64,000 bases of DNA from Phytophthora sp. 'mugwort' (Eukaryota; Oomycota; Peronosporomycetes; Peronosporales; Peronosporaceae), in NCBI GenBank assembly GCA_033558025.1, contig JAUCEF010000013.1, forward strand, positions 1,915,001 to 1,979,000, read 5' to 3'. Under the pieces are notes generated by a model. It was given only the letters and a program-made list of their open reading frames with translations. It ran no database searches and was not told the DNA's origin. A program made the position numbers and the translations under genes. Below, in pieces: positions 8,808 to 22,079 of the stretch (its first letter is position 1; each line of letters begins with the position of its first letter).

Positions 8808-9288
8808 GTCGAACCCTAACTATCCGCTACATCGTTTCAAAAATCTGGTTTGCTGGCCCGGCACAGCCACACCTGCGCATCGACGCACGCTCGGCCTCGC
8901 CGCCGACCCCCCGCACCCTCCAGCTCTCCCGGACACATCTATCTGCCACGTCTGCCGATCGCTCCCAGTCCGTCCCTCGCTCATCATGGCGGCTACACCT
9001 CAAGTTGACGGCCTGTGGCCTGAGTGGTCCGCATTACGTCTATGCTGATAGTCCGGTCGGCTCGAATGTTAAGAATACCTGGCCATGCCTCCCAGCAGAC
9101 CCGAAATAATTGACAACATCGAAAGCGCCATACGTTCGAAAGCAGTATCTATGTTCGTGAATAGCGGTCCGGGGTCTGTCGGTAGGACACGACACAACAC
9201 GTCGGGACTGTGTAGGCAGTGGCAAAATACACAAGGCATGCAACAAGCAGCAGAGAGTCTCGAACGGCCGTTGACGGAGACAAGAAGA

Positions 9289-9360
9289 AGCGCGGGACCG
9301 GGATTGAACCAGTGACCCTTCGAGCTGCAATCGAACGCTCTACCACTGAGCTACCCGCGC
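9289..9360 (-). tRNA. tRNA-Cys-GCA: tRNA-Cys(GCA), unit 17
   Basis: Consensus unit, no markers seen. Confidence 0.94.
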
Positions 9361-9841
9361 GTCGAACCCTAACTATCCGCTACATCGTTTCAAAAATCTG
9401 GTTTGCTGGCCCGGCACAGCCACACCTGCGCATCGACGCACGCTCGGCCTCGCCGCCGACCCCCCGCACCCTCCAGCTCTCCCGGACACATCTATCTGCC
9501 ATGTCTGCCGATCGCTCCCAGTCCGTCCCTCGCTCATCATGGCGGCTACACCTCAAGTTGACGGCCTGTGGCCTGAGTGGTCCGCATTACGTCTATGCTG
9601 ATAGTCCGGTCGGCTCGAATGTTAAGAATACCTGGCCATGCCTCCCAGCAGACCCGAAATAATTGACAACATCGAAAGCGCCATACGTTCGAAAGCAGTA
9701 TCTATGTTCGTGAATAGCGGTCCGGGGTCTGTCGGTAGGACACGACACAACACGTCGGGACTGTGTAGGCAGTGGCAAAATACACAAGGCATGCAACAAG
9801 CAGCAGAGAGTCTCGAACGGCCGTTGACGGAGACAAGAAGA

Positions 9842-9913
9842 AGCGCGGGACCGGGATTGAACCAGTGATCCTTCGAGCTGCAATCGAACGCTCTACCACT
9901 GAGCTACCCGCGC
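9842..9913 (-). tRNA. tRNA-Cys-GCA: tRNA-Cys(GCA), G46A variant, unit 18
   Basis: The variable loop reads GGATC instead of GGGTC (plus-strand T at 9869), which changes canonical position 46 from G to A. All stems are intact. Unit markers: T101, T468. First of 13 copies with this change. Confidence 0.93.
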
Positions 9914-10394
9914 GTCGAACCCTAACTATCCGCTACATCGTTTCAAAAATCTGGTTTGCTGGCCCGGCACAGCCACACCTGCGCATCGACGCACGCTCGG
10001 CCTCGCCGCCGACCCCCCGCACCCTCCAGCTCTCCCGGACACATCTATCTGCCACGTCTGCCGATCGCTCCCAGTCCGTCCCTCGCTCATCATGGCGGCT
10101 ACACCTCAAGTTGACGGCCTGTGGCCTGAGTGGTCCGCATTACGTCTATGCTGATAGTCCGGTCGGCTCGAATGTTAAGAATACCTGGCCATGCCTCCCA
10201 GCAGACCCGAAATAATTGACAACATCGAAAGCGCCATACGTTCGAAAGCAGTATCTATGTTCGTGAATAGCGGTCCGGGGTCTGTCGGTAGGACAGGACA
10301 CAACACGTCGGGACTGTGTAGGCAGTGGCAAAATACACAAGGCATGCAACAAGCAGCAGAGAGTCTCGAACGGCCGTTGACGGAGACAAGAAGA

Positions 10395-10466
10395 AGCGCG
10401 GGACCGGGATTGAACCAGTGACCCTTCGAGCTGCAATCGAACGCTCTACCACTGAGCTACCCGCGC
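10395..10466 (-). tRNA. tRNA-Cys-GCA: tRNA-Cys(GCA), unit 19
   Basis: Body as unit 1. Unit marker: G342. Confidence 0.94.
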
Positions 10467-10947
10467 GTCGAACCCTAACTATCCGCTACATCGTTTCAAA
10501 AATCTGGTTTGCTGGCCCGGCACAGCCACACCTGCGCATCGACGCACGCTCGGCCTCGCCGCCGACCCCCCGCACCCTCCAGCTCTCCCGGACACATCTA
10601 TCTGCCACGTCTGCCGATCGCTCCCAGTCCGTCCCTCGCTCATCATGGCGGCTACACCTCAAGTTGACGGCCTGTGGCCTGAGTGGTCCGCATTACGTCT
10701 ATGCTGATAGTCCGGTCGGCTCGAATGTTAAGAATACCTGGCCATGCCTCCCAGCAGACCCGAAATAATTGACAACATCGAAAGCGCCATACGTTCGAAA
10801 GCAGTATCTATGTTCGTGAATAGCGGTCCGGGGTCTGTCGGTAGGACACGACACAACACGTCGGGACTGTGTAGGCAGTGGCAAAATACACAAGGCATGC
10901 AACAAGCAGCAGAGAGTCTCGAACGGCCGTTGACGGAGACAAGAAGA

Positions 10948-11019
10948 AGCGCGGGACCGGGATTGAACCAGTGACCCTTCGAGCTGCAATCGAACGCTCT
11001 ACCACTGAGCTACCCGCGC
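10948..11019 (-). tRNA. tRNA-Cys-GCA: tRNA-Cys(GCA), unit 20
   Basis: Consensus unit, no markers seen. Confidence 0.94.
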
Positions 11020-11500
11020 GTCGAACCCTAACTATCCGCTACATCGTTTCAAAAATCTGGTTTGCTGGCCCAGCACCGCCACACCTGCGCATCGACGCAC
11101 GCTCGGCCTCGCCGCCGACCCCCCGCACCCTCCAGCTCTCCCGGACACATCTATCTGCCACGTCTGCCGATCGCTCCCAGTCCGTCCCTCGCTCATCATG
11201 GCGGCTACACCTCAAGTTGACGGCCTGTGGCCTGAGTGGTCCGCATTACGTCTATGCTGATAGTCCGGTCGGCTCGAATGTTAAGAATACCTGGCCATGC
11301 CTCCCAGCAGACCCGAAATAATTGACAACATCGAAAGCGCCATACGTTCGAAAGCAGTATCTATGTTCGTGAATAGCGGTCCGGGGTCTGTCGGTAGGAC
11401 AGGACACAACACGTCGGGACTGTGTAGGCAGTGGCAAAATACACAAGGCATGCAACAAGCAGCAGAGAGTCTCGAACGGCCGTTGACGGAGACAAGAAGA

Positions 11501-11572
11501 AGCGCGGGACCGGGATTGAACCAGTGACCCTTCGAGCTGCAATCGAACGCTCTACCACTGAGCTACCCGCGC
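11501..11572 (-). tRNA. tRNA-Cys-GCA: tRNA-Cys(GCA), unit 21
   Basis: Body as unit 1. Unit markers: A12+C17 (first full copy of this haplotype), G342. Confidence 0.94.
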
Positions 11573-12053
11573 GTCGAACCCTAACTATCCGCTACATCGT
11601 TTCAAAAATCTGGTTTGCTGGCCCGGCACAGCCACACCTGCGCATCGACGCACGCTCGGCCTCGCCGCCGACCCCCCGCACCCTCCAGCTCTCCCGGACA
11701 CATCTATCTGCCATGTCTGCCGATCGCTCCCAGTCCGTCCCTCGCTCATCATGGCGGCTACACCTCAAGTTGACGGCCTGTGGCCTGAGTGGTCCGCATT
11801 ACGTCTATGCTGATAGTCCGGTCGGCTCGAATGTTAAGAATACCTGGCCATGCCTCCCAGCAGACCCGAAATAATTGACAACATCGAAAGCGCCATACGT
11901 TCGAAAGCAGTATCTATGTTCGTGAATAGCGGTCCGGGGTCTGTCGGTAGGACAGGACACAACACGTCGGGACTGTGTAGGCAGTGGCAAAATACACAAG
12001 GCATGCAACAAGCAGCAGAGAGTCTCGAACGGCCGTTGACGGAGACAAGAAGA

Positions 12054-12125
12054 AGCGCGGGACCGGGATTGAACCAGTGACCCTTCGAGCTGCAATCGAA
12101 CGCTCTACCACTGAGCTACCCGCGC
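12054..12125 (-). tRNA. tRNA-Cys-GCA: tRNA-Cys(GCA), unit 22
   Basis: Body as unit 1. Unit markers: T101, G342. Confidence 0.94.
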
Positions 12126-12606
12126 GTCGAACCCTAACTATCCGCTACATCGTTTCAAAAATCTGGTTTGCTGGCCCGGCACAGCCACACCTGCGCATCG
12201 ACGCACGCTCGGCCTCGCCGCCGACCCCCCGCACCCTCCAGCTCTCCCGGACACATCTATCTGCCACGTCTGCCGATCGCTCCCAGTCCGTCCCTCGCTC
12301 ATCATGGCGGCTACACCTCAAGTTGACGGCCTGTGGCCTGAGTGGTCCGCATTACGTCTATGCTGATAGTCCGGTCGGCTCGAATGTTAAGAATACCTGG
12401 CCATGCCTCCCAGCAGACCCGAAATAATTGACAACATCGAAAGCGCCATACGTTCGAAAGCAGTATCTATGTTCGTGAATAGCGGTCCGGGGTCTGTCGG
12501 TAGGACAGGACACAACACGTCGGGACTGTGTAGGCAGTGGCAAAATACACAAGGCATGCAACAAGCAGCAGAGAGTCTCGAACGGCCGTTGACGGAGACA
12601 AGAAGA

Positions 12607-12678
12607 AGCGCGGGACCGGGATTGAACCAGTGACCCTTCGAGCTGCAATCGAACGCTCTACCACTGAGCTACCCGCGC
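12607..12678 (-). tRNA. tRNA-Cys-GCA: tRNA-Cys(GCA), unit 23
   Basis: Body as unit 1. Unit marker: G342. Confidence 0.94.
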
Positions 12679-13159
12679 GTCGAACCCTAACTATCCGCTA
12701 CATCGTTTCAAAAATCTGGTTTGCTGGCCCGGCACAGCCACACCTGCGCATCGACGCACGCTCGGCCTCGCCGCCGACCCCCCGCACCCTCCAGCTCTCC
12801 CGGACACATCTATCTGCCACGTCTGCCGATCGCTCCCAGTCCGTCCCTCGCTCATCATGGCGGCTACACCTCAAGTTGACGGCCTGTGGCCTGAGTGGTC
12901 CGCATTACGTCTATGCTGATAGTCCGGTCGGCTCGAATGTTAAGAATACCTGGCCATGCCTCCCAGCAGACCCGAGATAATTGACAACATCGAAAGCGCC
13001 ATACGTTCGAAAGCAGTATCTATGTTCGTGAATAGCGGTCCGGGGTCTGTCGGTAGGACAGGACACAACACGTCGGGACTGTGTAGGCAGTGGCAAAATA
13101 CACAAGGCATGCAACAAGCAGCAGAGAGTCTCGAACGGCCGTTGACGGAGACAAGAAGA

Positions 13160-13231
13160 AGCGCGGGACCGGGATTGAACCAGTGACCCTTCGAGCTGCA
13201 ATCGAACGCTCTACCACTGAGCTACCCGCGC
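13160..13231 (-). tRNA. tRNA-Cys-GCA: tRNA-Cys(GCA), unit 24
   Basis: Body as unit 1. Unit markers: G257 (shared only with unit 25), G342. Confidence 0.94.
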
Positions 13232-13712
13232 GTCGAACCCTAACTATCCGCTACATCGTTTCAAAAATCTGGTTTGCTGGCCCGGCACAGCCACACCTGC
13301 GCATCGACGCACGCTCGGCCTCGCCGCCGACCCCCCGCACCCTCCAGCTCTCCCGGACACATCTATCTGCCACGTCTGCCGATCGCTCCCAGTCCGTCCC
13401 TCGCTCATCATGGCGGCTACACCTCAAGTTGACGGCCTGTGGCCTGAGTGGTCCGCATTACGTCTATGCTGATAGTCCGGTCGGCTCGAATGTTAAGAAT
13501 ACCTGGCCATGCCTCCCAGCAGACCCGAGATAATTGACAACATCGAAAGCGCCATACGTTCGAAAGCAGTATCTATGTTCGTGAATAGCGGTCCGGGGTC
13601 TGTCGGTAGGACAGGACACAACACGTCGGGACTGTGTAGGCAGTGGCAAAATACACAAGGCATGCAACAAGCAGCAGAGAGTCTCGAACGGCCGTTGACG
13701 GAGACAAGAAGA

Positions 13713-13784
13713 AGCGCGGGACCGGGATTGAACCAGTGACCCTTCGAGCTGCAATCGAACGCTCTACCACTGAGCTACCCGCGC
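13713..13784 (-). tRNA. tRNA-Cys-GCA: tRNA-Cys(GCA), unit 25
   Basis: Body as unit 1. Unit markers: G257, G342; identical to unit 24. Confidence 0.94.
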
Positions 13785-14265
13785 GTCGAACCCTAACTAT
13801 CCGCTACATCGTTTCAAAAATCTGGTTTGCTGGCCCGGCACAGCCACACCTGCGCATCGACGCACGCTCGGCCTCGCCGCCGACCCCCCGCACCCTCCAG
13901 CTCTCCCGGACACATCTATCTGCCACGTCTGCCGATCGCTCCCAGTCCGTCCCTCGCTCATCATGGCGGCTACACCTCAAGTTGACGGCCTGTGGCCTGA
14001 GTGGTCCGCATTACGTCTATGCTGATAGTCCGGTCGGCTCGAATGTTAAGAATACCTGGCCATGCCTCCCAGCAGACCCGAAATAATTGACAACATCGAA
14101 AGCGCCATACGTTCGAAAGCAGTATCTATGTTCGTGAATAGCGGTCCGGGGTCTGTCGGTAGGACACGACACAACACGTCGGGACTGTGTAGGCAGTGGC
14201 AAAATACACAAGGCATGCAACAAGCAGCAGAGAGTCTCGAACGGCCGTTGACGGAGACAAGAAGA

Positions 14266-14337
14266 AGCGCGGGACCGGGATTGAACCAGTGATCCTTCGA
14301 GCTGCAATCGAACGCTCTACCACTGAGCTACCCGCGC
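14266..14337 (-). tRNA. tRNA-Cys-GCA: tRNA-Cys(GCA), G46A variant, unit 26
   Basis: Variable-loop G46A. Unit marker: T468 only. Confidence 0.93.
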
Positions 14338-14818
14338 GTCGAACCCTAACTATCCGCTACATCGTTTCAAAAATCTGGTTTGCTGGCCCGGCACAGCCAC
14401 ACCTGCGCATCGACGCACGCTCGGCCTCGCCGCCGACCCCCCGCACCCTCCAGCTCTCCCGGACACATCTATCTGCCACGTCTGCCGATCGCTCCCAGTC
14501 CGTCCCTCGCTCATCATGGCGGCTACACCTCAAGTTGACGGCCTGTGGCCTGAGTGGTCCGCATTACGTCTATGCTGATAGTCCGGTCGGCTCGAATGTT
14601 AAGAATACCTGGCCATGCCTCCCAGCAGACCCGAAATAATTGACAACATCGAAAGCGCCATACGTTCGAAAGCAGTATCTATGTTCGTGAATAGCGGTCC
14701 GGGGTCTGTCGGTAGGACACGACACAACACGTCGGGACTGTGTAGGCAGTGGCAAAATACACAAGGCATGCAACAAGCAGCAGAGAGTCTCGAACGGCCG
14801 TTGACGGAGACAAGAAGA

Positions 14819-14890
14819 AGCGCGGGACCGGGATTGAACCAGTGACCCTTCGAGCTGCAATCGAACGCTCTACCACTGAGCTACCCGCGC
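14819..14890 (-). tRNA. tRNA-Cys-GCA: tRNA-Cys(GCA), unit 27
   Basis: Consensus unit, no markers seen. Confidence 0.94.
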
Positions 14891-15371
14891 GTCGAACCCT
14901 AACTATCCGCTACATCGTTTCAAAAATCTGGTTTGCTGGCCCGGCACAGCCACACCTGCGCATCGACGCACGCTCGGCCTCGCCGCCGACCCCCCGCACC
15001 CTCCAGCTCTCCCGGACACATCTATCTGCCACGTCTGCCGATCGCTCCCAGTCCGTCCCTCGCTCATCATGGCGGCTACACCTCAAGTTGACGGCCTGTG
15101 GCCTGAGTGGTCCGCATTACGTCTATGCTGATAGTCCGGTCGGCTCGAATGTTAAGAATACCTGGCCATGCCTCCCAGCAGACCCGAAATAATTGACAAC
15201 ATCGAAAGCGCCATACGTTCGAAAGCAGTATCTATGTTCGTGAATAGCGGTCCGGGGTCTGTCGGTAGGACAGGACACAACACGTCGGGACTGTGTAGGC
15301 AGTGGCAAAATACACAAGGCATGCAACAAGCAGCAGAGAGTCTCGAACGGCCGTTGACGGAGACAAGAAGA

Positions 15372-15443
15372 AGCGCGGGACCGGGATTGAACCAGTGACC
15401 CTTCGAGCTGCAATCGAACGCTCTACCACTGAGCTACCCGCGC
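15372..15443 (-). tRNA. tRNA-Cys-GCA: tRNA-Cys(GCA), unit 28
   Basis: Body as unit 1. Unit marker: G342. Confidence 0.94.
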
Positions 15444-15924
15444 GTCGAACCCTAACTATCCGCTACATCGTTTCAAAAATCTGGTTTGCTGGCCCGGCAC
15501 AGCCACACCTGCGCATCGACGCACGCTCGGCCTCGCCGCCGACCCCCCGCACCCTCCAGCTCTCCCGGACACATCTATCTGCCACGTCTGCCGATCGCTC
15601 CCAGTCCGTCCCTCGCTCATCATGGCGGCTACACCTCAAGTTGACGGCCTGTGGCCTGAGTGGTCCGCATTACGTCTATGCTGATAGTCCGGTCGGCTCG
15701 AATGTTAAGAATACCTGGCCATGCCTCCCAGCAGACCCGAAATAATTGACAACATCGAAAGCGCCATACGTTCGAAAGCAGTATCTATGTTCGTGAATAG
15801 CGGTCCGGGGTCTGTCGGTAGGACACGACACAACACGTCGGGACTGTGTAGGCAGTGGCAAAATACACAAGGCATGCAACAAGCAGCAGAGAGTCTCGAA
15901 CGGCCGTTGACGGAGACAAGAAGA

Positions 15925-15996
15925 AGCGCGGGACCGGGATTGAACCAGTGATCCTTCGAGCTGCAATCGAACGCTCTACCACTGAGCTACCCGCGC
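15925..15996 (-). tRNA. tRNA-Cys-GCA: tRNA-Cys(GCA), G46A variant, unit 29
   Basis: Variable-loop G46A. Unit marker: T468 only. Confidence 0.93.
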
Positions 15997-16477
15997 GTCG
16001 AACCCTAACTATCCGCTACATCGTTTCAAAAATCTGGTTTGCTGGCCCGGCACAGCCACACCTGCGCATCGACGCACGCTCGGCCTCGCCGCCGACCCCC
16101 CGCACCCTCCAGCTCTCCCGGACACATCTATCTGCCACGTCTGCCGATCGCTCCCAGTCCGTCCCTCGCTCATCATGGCGGCTACACCTCAAGTTGACGG
16201 CCTGTGGCCTGAGTGGTCCGCATTACGTCTATGCTGATAGTCCGGTCGGCTCGAATGTTAAGAATACCTGGCCATGCCTCCCAGCAGACCCGAAATAATT
16301 GACAACATCGAAAGCGCCATACGTTCGAAAGCAGTATCTATGTTTGTGAATAGCGGTCCGGGGTCTGTCGGTAGGACACGACACAACACGTCGGGACTGT
16401 GTAGGCAGTGGCAAAATACACAAGGCATGCAACAAGCAGCAGAGAGTCTCGAACGGCCGTTGACGGAGACAAGAAGA

Positions 16478-16549
16478 AGCGCGGGACCGGGATTGAACCA
16501 GTGACCCTTCGAGCTGCAATCGAACGCTCTACCACTGAGCTACCCGCGC
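16478..16549 (-). tRNA. tRNA-Cys-GCA: tRNA-Cys(GCA), unit 30
   Basis: Body as unit 1. Unit marker: T308 (shared only with unit 34). Confidence 0.94.
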
Positions 16550-17030
16550 GTCGAACCCTAACTATCCGCTACATCGTTTCAAAAATCTGGTTTGCTGGCC
16601 CGGCACAGCCACACCTGCGCATCGACGTACGCTCGGCCTCGCCGCCGACCCCCCGCACCCTCCAGCTCTCCCGGACACATCTATCTGCCATGTCTGCCGA
16701 TCGCTCCCAGTCCGTCCCTCGCTCATCATGGCGGCTACACCTCAAGTTGACGGCCTGTGGCCTGAGTGGTCCGCATTACGTCTATGCTGATAGTCCGGTC
16801 GGCTCGAATGTTAAGAATACCTGGCCATGCCTCCCAGCAGACCCGAAATAATTGACAACATCGAAAGCGCCATACGTTCGAAAGCAGTATCTATGTTCGT
16901 GAATAGCGGTCCGGGGTCTGTCGGTAGGACACGACACAACACGTCGGGACTGTGTAGGCAGTGGCAAAATACACAAGGCATGCAACAAGCAGCAGAGAGT
17001 CTCGAACGGCCGTTGACGGAGACAAGAAGA

Positions 17031-17102
17031 AGCGCGGGACCGGGATTGAACCAGTGACCCTTCGAGCTGCAATCGAACGCTCTACCACTGAGCTACCCGC
17101 GC
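17031..17102 (-). tRNA. tRNA-Cys-GCA: tRNA-Cys(GCA), unit 31
   Basis: Body as unit 1. Unit markers: T38 (private), T101. Confidence 0.94.
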
Positions 17103-17583
17103 GTCGAACCCTAACTATCCGCTACATCGTTTCAAAAATCTGGTTTGCTGGCCCGGCACAGCCACACCTGCGCATCGACGCACGCTCGGCCTCGCCGCCG
17201 ACCCCCCGCACCCTCCAGCTCTCCCGGACACATCTATCTGCCATGTCTGCCGATCGCTCCCAGTCCGTCCCTCGCTCATCATGGCGGCTACACCTCAAGT
17301 TGACGGCCTGTGGCCTGAGTGGTCCGCATTACGTCTATGCTGATAGTCCGGTCGGCTCGAATGTTAAGAATACCTGGCCATGCCTCCCAGCAGACCCGAA
17401 ATAATTGACAACATCGAAAGCGCCATACGTTCGAAAGCAGTATCTATGTTCGTGAATAGCGGTCCGGGGTCTGTCGGTAGGACACGACACAACACGTCGG
17501 GACTGTGTAGGCAGTGGCAAAATACACAAGGCATGCAACAAGCAGCAGAGAGTCTCGAACGGCCGTTGACGGAGACAAGAAGA

Positions 17584-17655
17584 AGCGCGGGACCGGGATT
17601 GAACCAGTGACCCTTCGAGCTGCAATCGAACGCTCTACCACTGAGCTACCCGCGC
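17584..17655 (-). tRNA. tRNA-Cys-GCA: tRNA-Cys(GCA), unit 32
   Basis: Body as unit 1. Unit marker: T101. Confidence 0.94.
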
Positions 17656-18136
17656 GTCGAACCCTAACTATCCGCTACATCGTTTCAAAAATCTGGTTTG
17701 CTGGCCCGGCACAGCCACACCTGCGCATCGACGCACGCTCGGCCTCGCCGCCGACCCCCCGCACCCTCCAGCTCTCCCGGACACATCTATCTGCCACGTC
17801 TGCCGATCGCTCCCAGTCCGTCCCTCGCTCATCATGGCGGCTACACCTCAAGTTGACGGCCTGTGGCCTGAGTGGTCCGCATTACGTCTATGCTGATAGT
17901 CCGGTCGGCTCGAATGTTAAGAATACCTGGCCATGCCTCCCAGCAGACCCGAAATAATTGACAACATCGAAAGCGCCATACGTTCGAAAGCAGTATCTAT
18001 GTTCGTGAATAGCGGTCCGGGGTCTGTCGGTAGGACACGACACAACACGTCGGGACTGTGTAGGCAGTGGCAAAATACACAAGGCATGCAACAAGCAGCA
18101 GAGAGTCTCGAACGGCCGTTGACGGAGACAAGAAGA

Positions 18137-18208
18137 AGCGCGGGACCGGGATTGAACCAGTGACCCTTCGAGCTGCAATCGAACGCTCTACCACTGAGCT
18201 ACCCGCGC
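18137..18208 (-). tRNA. tRNA-Cys-GCA: tRNA-Cys(GCA), unit 33
   Basis: Consensus unit, no markers seen. Confidence 0.94.
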
Positions 18209-18689
18209 GTCGAACCCTAACTATCCGCTACATCGTTTCAAAAATCTGGTTTGCTGGCCCGGCACAGCCACACCTGCGCATCGACGCACGCTCGGCCTCG
18301 CCGCCGACCCCCCGCACCCTCCAGCTCTCCCGGACACATCTATCTGCCACGTCTGCCGATCGCTCCCAGTCCGTCCCTCGCTCATCATGGCGGCTACACC
18401 TCAAGTTGACGGCCTGTGGCCTGAGTGGTCCGCATTACGTCTATGCTGATAGTCCGGTCGGCTCGAATGTTAAGAATACCTGGCCATGCCTCCCAGCAGA
18501 CCCGAAATAATTGACAACATCGAAAGCGCCATACGTTCGAAAGCAGTATCTATGTTTGTGAATAGCGGTCCGGGGTCTGTCGGTAGGACACGACACAACA
18601 CGTCGGGACTGTGTAGGCAGTGGCAAAATACACAAGGCATGCAACAAGCAGCAGAGAGTCTCGAACGGCCGTTGACGGAGACAAGAAGA

Positions 18690-18761
18690 AGCGCGGGACC
18701 GGGATTGAACCAGTGACCCTTCGAGCTGCAATCGAACGCTCTACCACTGAGCTACCCGCGC
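18690..18761 (-). tRNA. tRNA-Cys-GCA: tRNA-Cys(GCA), unit 34
   Basis: Body as unit 1. Unit marker: T308. Confidence 0.94.
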
Positions 18762-19242
18762 GTCGAACCCTAACTATCCGCTACATCGTTTCAAAAATCT
18801 GGTTTGCTGGCCCGGCACAGCCACACCTGCGCATCGACGCACGCTCGGCCTCGCCGCCGACCCCCCGCACCCTCCAGCTCTCCCGGACACATCTATCTGC
18901 CACGTCTGCCGATCGCTCCCAGTCCGTCCCTCGCTCATCATGGCGGCTACACCTCAAGTTGACGGCCTGTGGCCTGAGTGGTCCGCATTACGTCTATGCT
19001 GATAGTCCGGTCGGCTCGAATGTTAAGAATACCTGGCCATGCCTCCCAGCAGACCCGAAATAATTGACAACATCGAAAGCGCCATACGTTCGAAAGCAGT
19101 ATCTATGTTCGTGAATAGCGGTCCGGGGTCTGTCGGTAGGACACGACACAACACGTCGGGACTGTGTAGGCAGTGGCAAAATACACAAGGCATGCAACAA
19201 GCAGCAGAGAGTCTCGAACGGCCGTTGACGGAGACAAGAAGA

Positions 19243-19314
19243 AGCGCGGGACCGGGATTGAACCAGTGACCCTTCGAGCTGCAATCGAACGCTCTACCAC
19301 TGAGCTACCCGCGC
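19243..19314 (-). tRNA. tRNA-Cys-GCA: tRNA-Cys(GCA), unit 35
   Basis: Consensus unit, no markers seen. Confidence 0.94.
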
Positions 19315-19795
19315 GTCGAACCCTAACTATCCGCTACATCGTTTCAAAAATCTGGTTTGCTGGCCCGGCACAGCCACACCTGCGCATCGACGCACGCTCG
19401 GCCTCGCCGCCGACCCCCCGCACCCTCCAGCTCTCCCGGACACATCTATCTGCCACGTCTGCCGATCGCTCCCAGTCCGTCCCTCGCTCATCATGGCGGC
19501 TACACCTCAAGTTGACGGCCTGTGGCCTGAGTGGTCCGCATTACGTCTATGCTGATAGTCCGGTCGGCTCGAATGTTAAGAATACCTGGCCATGCCTCCG
19601 AGCAGACCCGAAATAATTGACAACATCGAAAGCGCCATACGTTCGAAAGCAGTATCTATGTTCGTGAATAGCGGTCCGGGGTCTGTCGGTAGGACACGAC
19701 ACAACACGTCGGGACTGTGTAGGCAGTGGCAAAATACACAAGGCATGCAACAAGCAGCAGAGAGTCTCGAACGGCCGTTGACGGAGACAAGAAGA

Positions 19796-19867
19796 AGCGC
19801 GGGACCGGGATTGAACCAGTGATCCTTCGAGCTGCAATCGAACGCTCTACCACTGAGCTACCCGCGC
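19796..19867 (-). tRNA. tRNA-Cys-GCA: tRNA-Cys(GCA), G46A variant, unit 36
   Basis: Variable-loop G46A. Unit markers: G245, T468; the only unit with both. Confidence 0.93.
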
Positions 19868-20348
19868 GTCGAACCCTAACTATCCGCTACATCGTTTCAA
19901 AAATCTGGTTTGCTGGCCCGGCACAGCCACACCTGCGCATCGACGCACGCTCGGCCTCGCCGCCGACCCCCCGCACCCTCCAGCTCTCCCGGACACATCT
20001 ATCTGCCACGTCTGCCGATCGCTCCCAGTCCGTCCCTCGCTCATCATGGCGGCTACACCTCAAGTTGACGGCCTGTGGCCTGAGTGGTCCGCATTACGTC
20101 TATGCTGATAGTCCGGTCGGCTCGAATGTTAGGAATACCTGGCCATGCCTCCCAGCAGACCCGAAATAATTGACAACATCGAAAGCGCCATACGTTCGAA
20201 AGCAGTATCTATGTTCGTGAATAGCGGTCCGGGGTCTGTCGGTAGGACAGGACACAACACGTCGGGACTGTGTAGGCAGTGGCAAAATACACAAGGCATG
20301 CAACAAGCAGCAGAGAGTCTCGAACGGCCGTTGACGGAGACAAGAAGA

Positions 20349-20420
20349 AGCGCGGGACCGGGATTGAACCAGTGACCCTTCGAGCTGCAATCGAACGCTC
20401 TACCACTGAGCTACCCGCGC
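20349..20420 (-). tRNA. tRNA-Cys-GCA: tRNA-Cys(GCA), unit 37
   Basis: Body as unit 1. Unit markers: G224 (private), G342. First of six consecutive G342 units (37-42). Confidence 0.94.
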
Positions 20421-20901
20421 GTCGAACCCTAACTATCCGCTACATCGTTTCAAAAATCTGGTTTGCTGGCCCGGCACAGCCACACCTGCGCATCGACGCA
20501 CGCTCGGCCTCGCCGCCGACCCCCCGCACCCTCCAGCTCTCCCGGACACATCTATCTGCCACGTCTGCCGATCGCTCCCAGTCCGTCCCTCGCTCATCAT
20601 GGCGGCTACACCTCAAGTTGACGGCCTGTGGCCTGAGTGGTCCGCATTACGTCTATGCTGATAGTCCGGTCGGCTCGAATGTTAAGAATACCTGGCCATG
20701 CCTCCCAGCAGACCCGAAATAATTGACAACATCGAAAGCGCCATACGTTCGAAAGCAGTATCTATGTTCGTGAATAGCGGTCCGGGGTCTGTCGGTAGGA
20801 CAGGACACAACACGTCGGGACTGTGTAGGCAGTGGCAAAATACACAAGGCATGCAACAAGCAGCAGAGAGTCTCGAACGGCCGTTGACGGAGACAAGAAG
20901 A

Positions 20902-20973
20902 AGCGCGGGACCGGGATTGAACCAGTGACCCTTCGAGCTGCAATCGAACGCTCTACCACTGAGCTACCCGCGC
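20902..20973 (-). tRNA. tRNA-Cys-GCA: tRNA-Cys(GCA), unit 38
   Basis: Body as unit 1. Unit marker: G342. Confidence 0.94.
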
Positions 20974-21454
20974 GTCGAACCCTAACTATCCGCTACATCG
21001 TTTCAAAAATCTGGTTTGCAGGCCCGGCACAGCCACACCTGCGCATCGACGCACGCTCGGCCTCGCCGCCGACCCCCCGCACCCTCCAGCTCTCCCGGAC
21101 ACATCTATCTGCCACGTCTGCCGATCGCTCCCAGTCCGTCCCTCGCTCATCATGGCGGCTACACCTCAAGTTGACGGCCTGTGGCCTGAGTGGTCCGCAT
21201 TACGTCTATGCTGATAGTCCGGTCGGCTCGAATGTTAAGAATACCTGGCCATGCCTCCCAGCAGACCCGAAATAATTGACAACATCGAAAGCGCCATACG
21301 TTCGAAAGCAGTATCTATGTTCGTGAATAGCGGTCCGGGGTCTGTCGGTAGGACAGGACACAACACGTCGGGACTGTGTAGGCAGTGGCAAAATACACAA
21401 GGCATGCAACAAGCAGCAGAGAGTCTCGAACGGCCGTTGACGGAGACAAGAAGA

Positions 21455-21526
21455 AGCGCGGGACCGGGATTGAACCAGTGACCCTTCGAGCTGCAATCGA
21501 ACGCTCTACCACTGAGCTACCCGCGC
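21455..21526 (-). tRNA. tRNA-Cys-GCA: tRNA-Cys(GCA), unit 39
   Basis: Body as unit 1. Unit markers: A6 (first appearance), G342. Confidence 0.94.
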
Positions 21527-22007
21527 GTCGAACCCTAACTATCCGCTACATCGTTTCAAAAATCTGGTTTGCTGGCCCAGCACCGCCACACCTGCGCATC
21601 GACGCACGCTCGGCCTCGCCGCCGACCCCCCGCACCCTCCAGCTCTCCCGGACACATCTATCTGCCACGTCTGCCGATCGCTCCCAGTCCGTCCCTCGCT
21701 CATCATGGCGGCTACACCTCAAGTTGACGGCCTGTGGCCTGAGTGGTCCGCATTACGTCTATGCTGATAGTCCGGTCGGCTCGAATGTTAAGAATACCTG
21801 GCCATGCCTCCCAGCAGACCCGAAATAATTGACAACATCGAAAGCGCCATACGTTCGAAAGCAGTATCTATGTTCGTGAATAGCGGTCCGGGGTCTGTCG
21901 GTAGGACAGGACACAACACGTCGGGACTGTGTAGGCAGTGGCAAAATACACAAGGCATGCAACAAGCAGCAGAGAGTCTCGAACGGCCGTTGACGGAGAC
22001 AAGAAGA

Positions 22008-22079
22008 AGCGCGGGACCGGGATTGAACCAGTGACCCTTCGAGCTGCAATCGAACGCTCTACCACTGAGCTACCCGCGC
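22008..22079 (-). tRNA. tRNA-Cys-GCA: tRNA-Cys(GCA), unit 40
   Basis: Body as unit 1. Unit markers: A12+C17, G342. Confidence 0.94.
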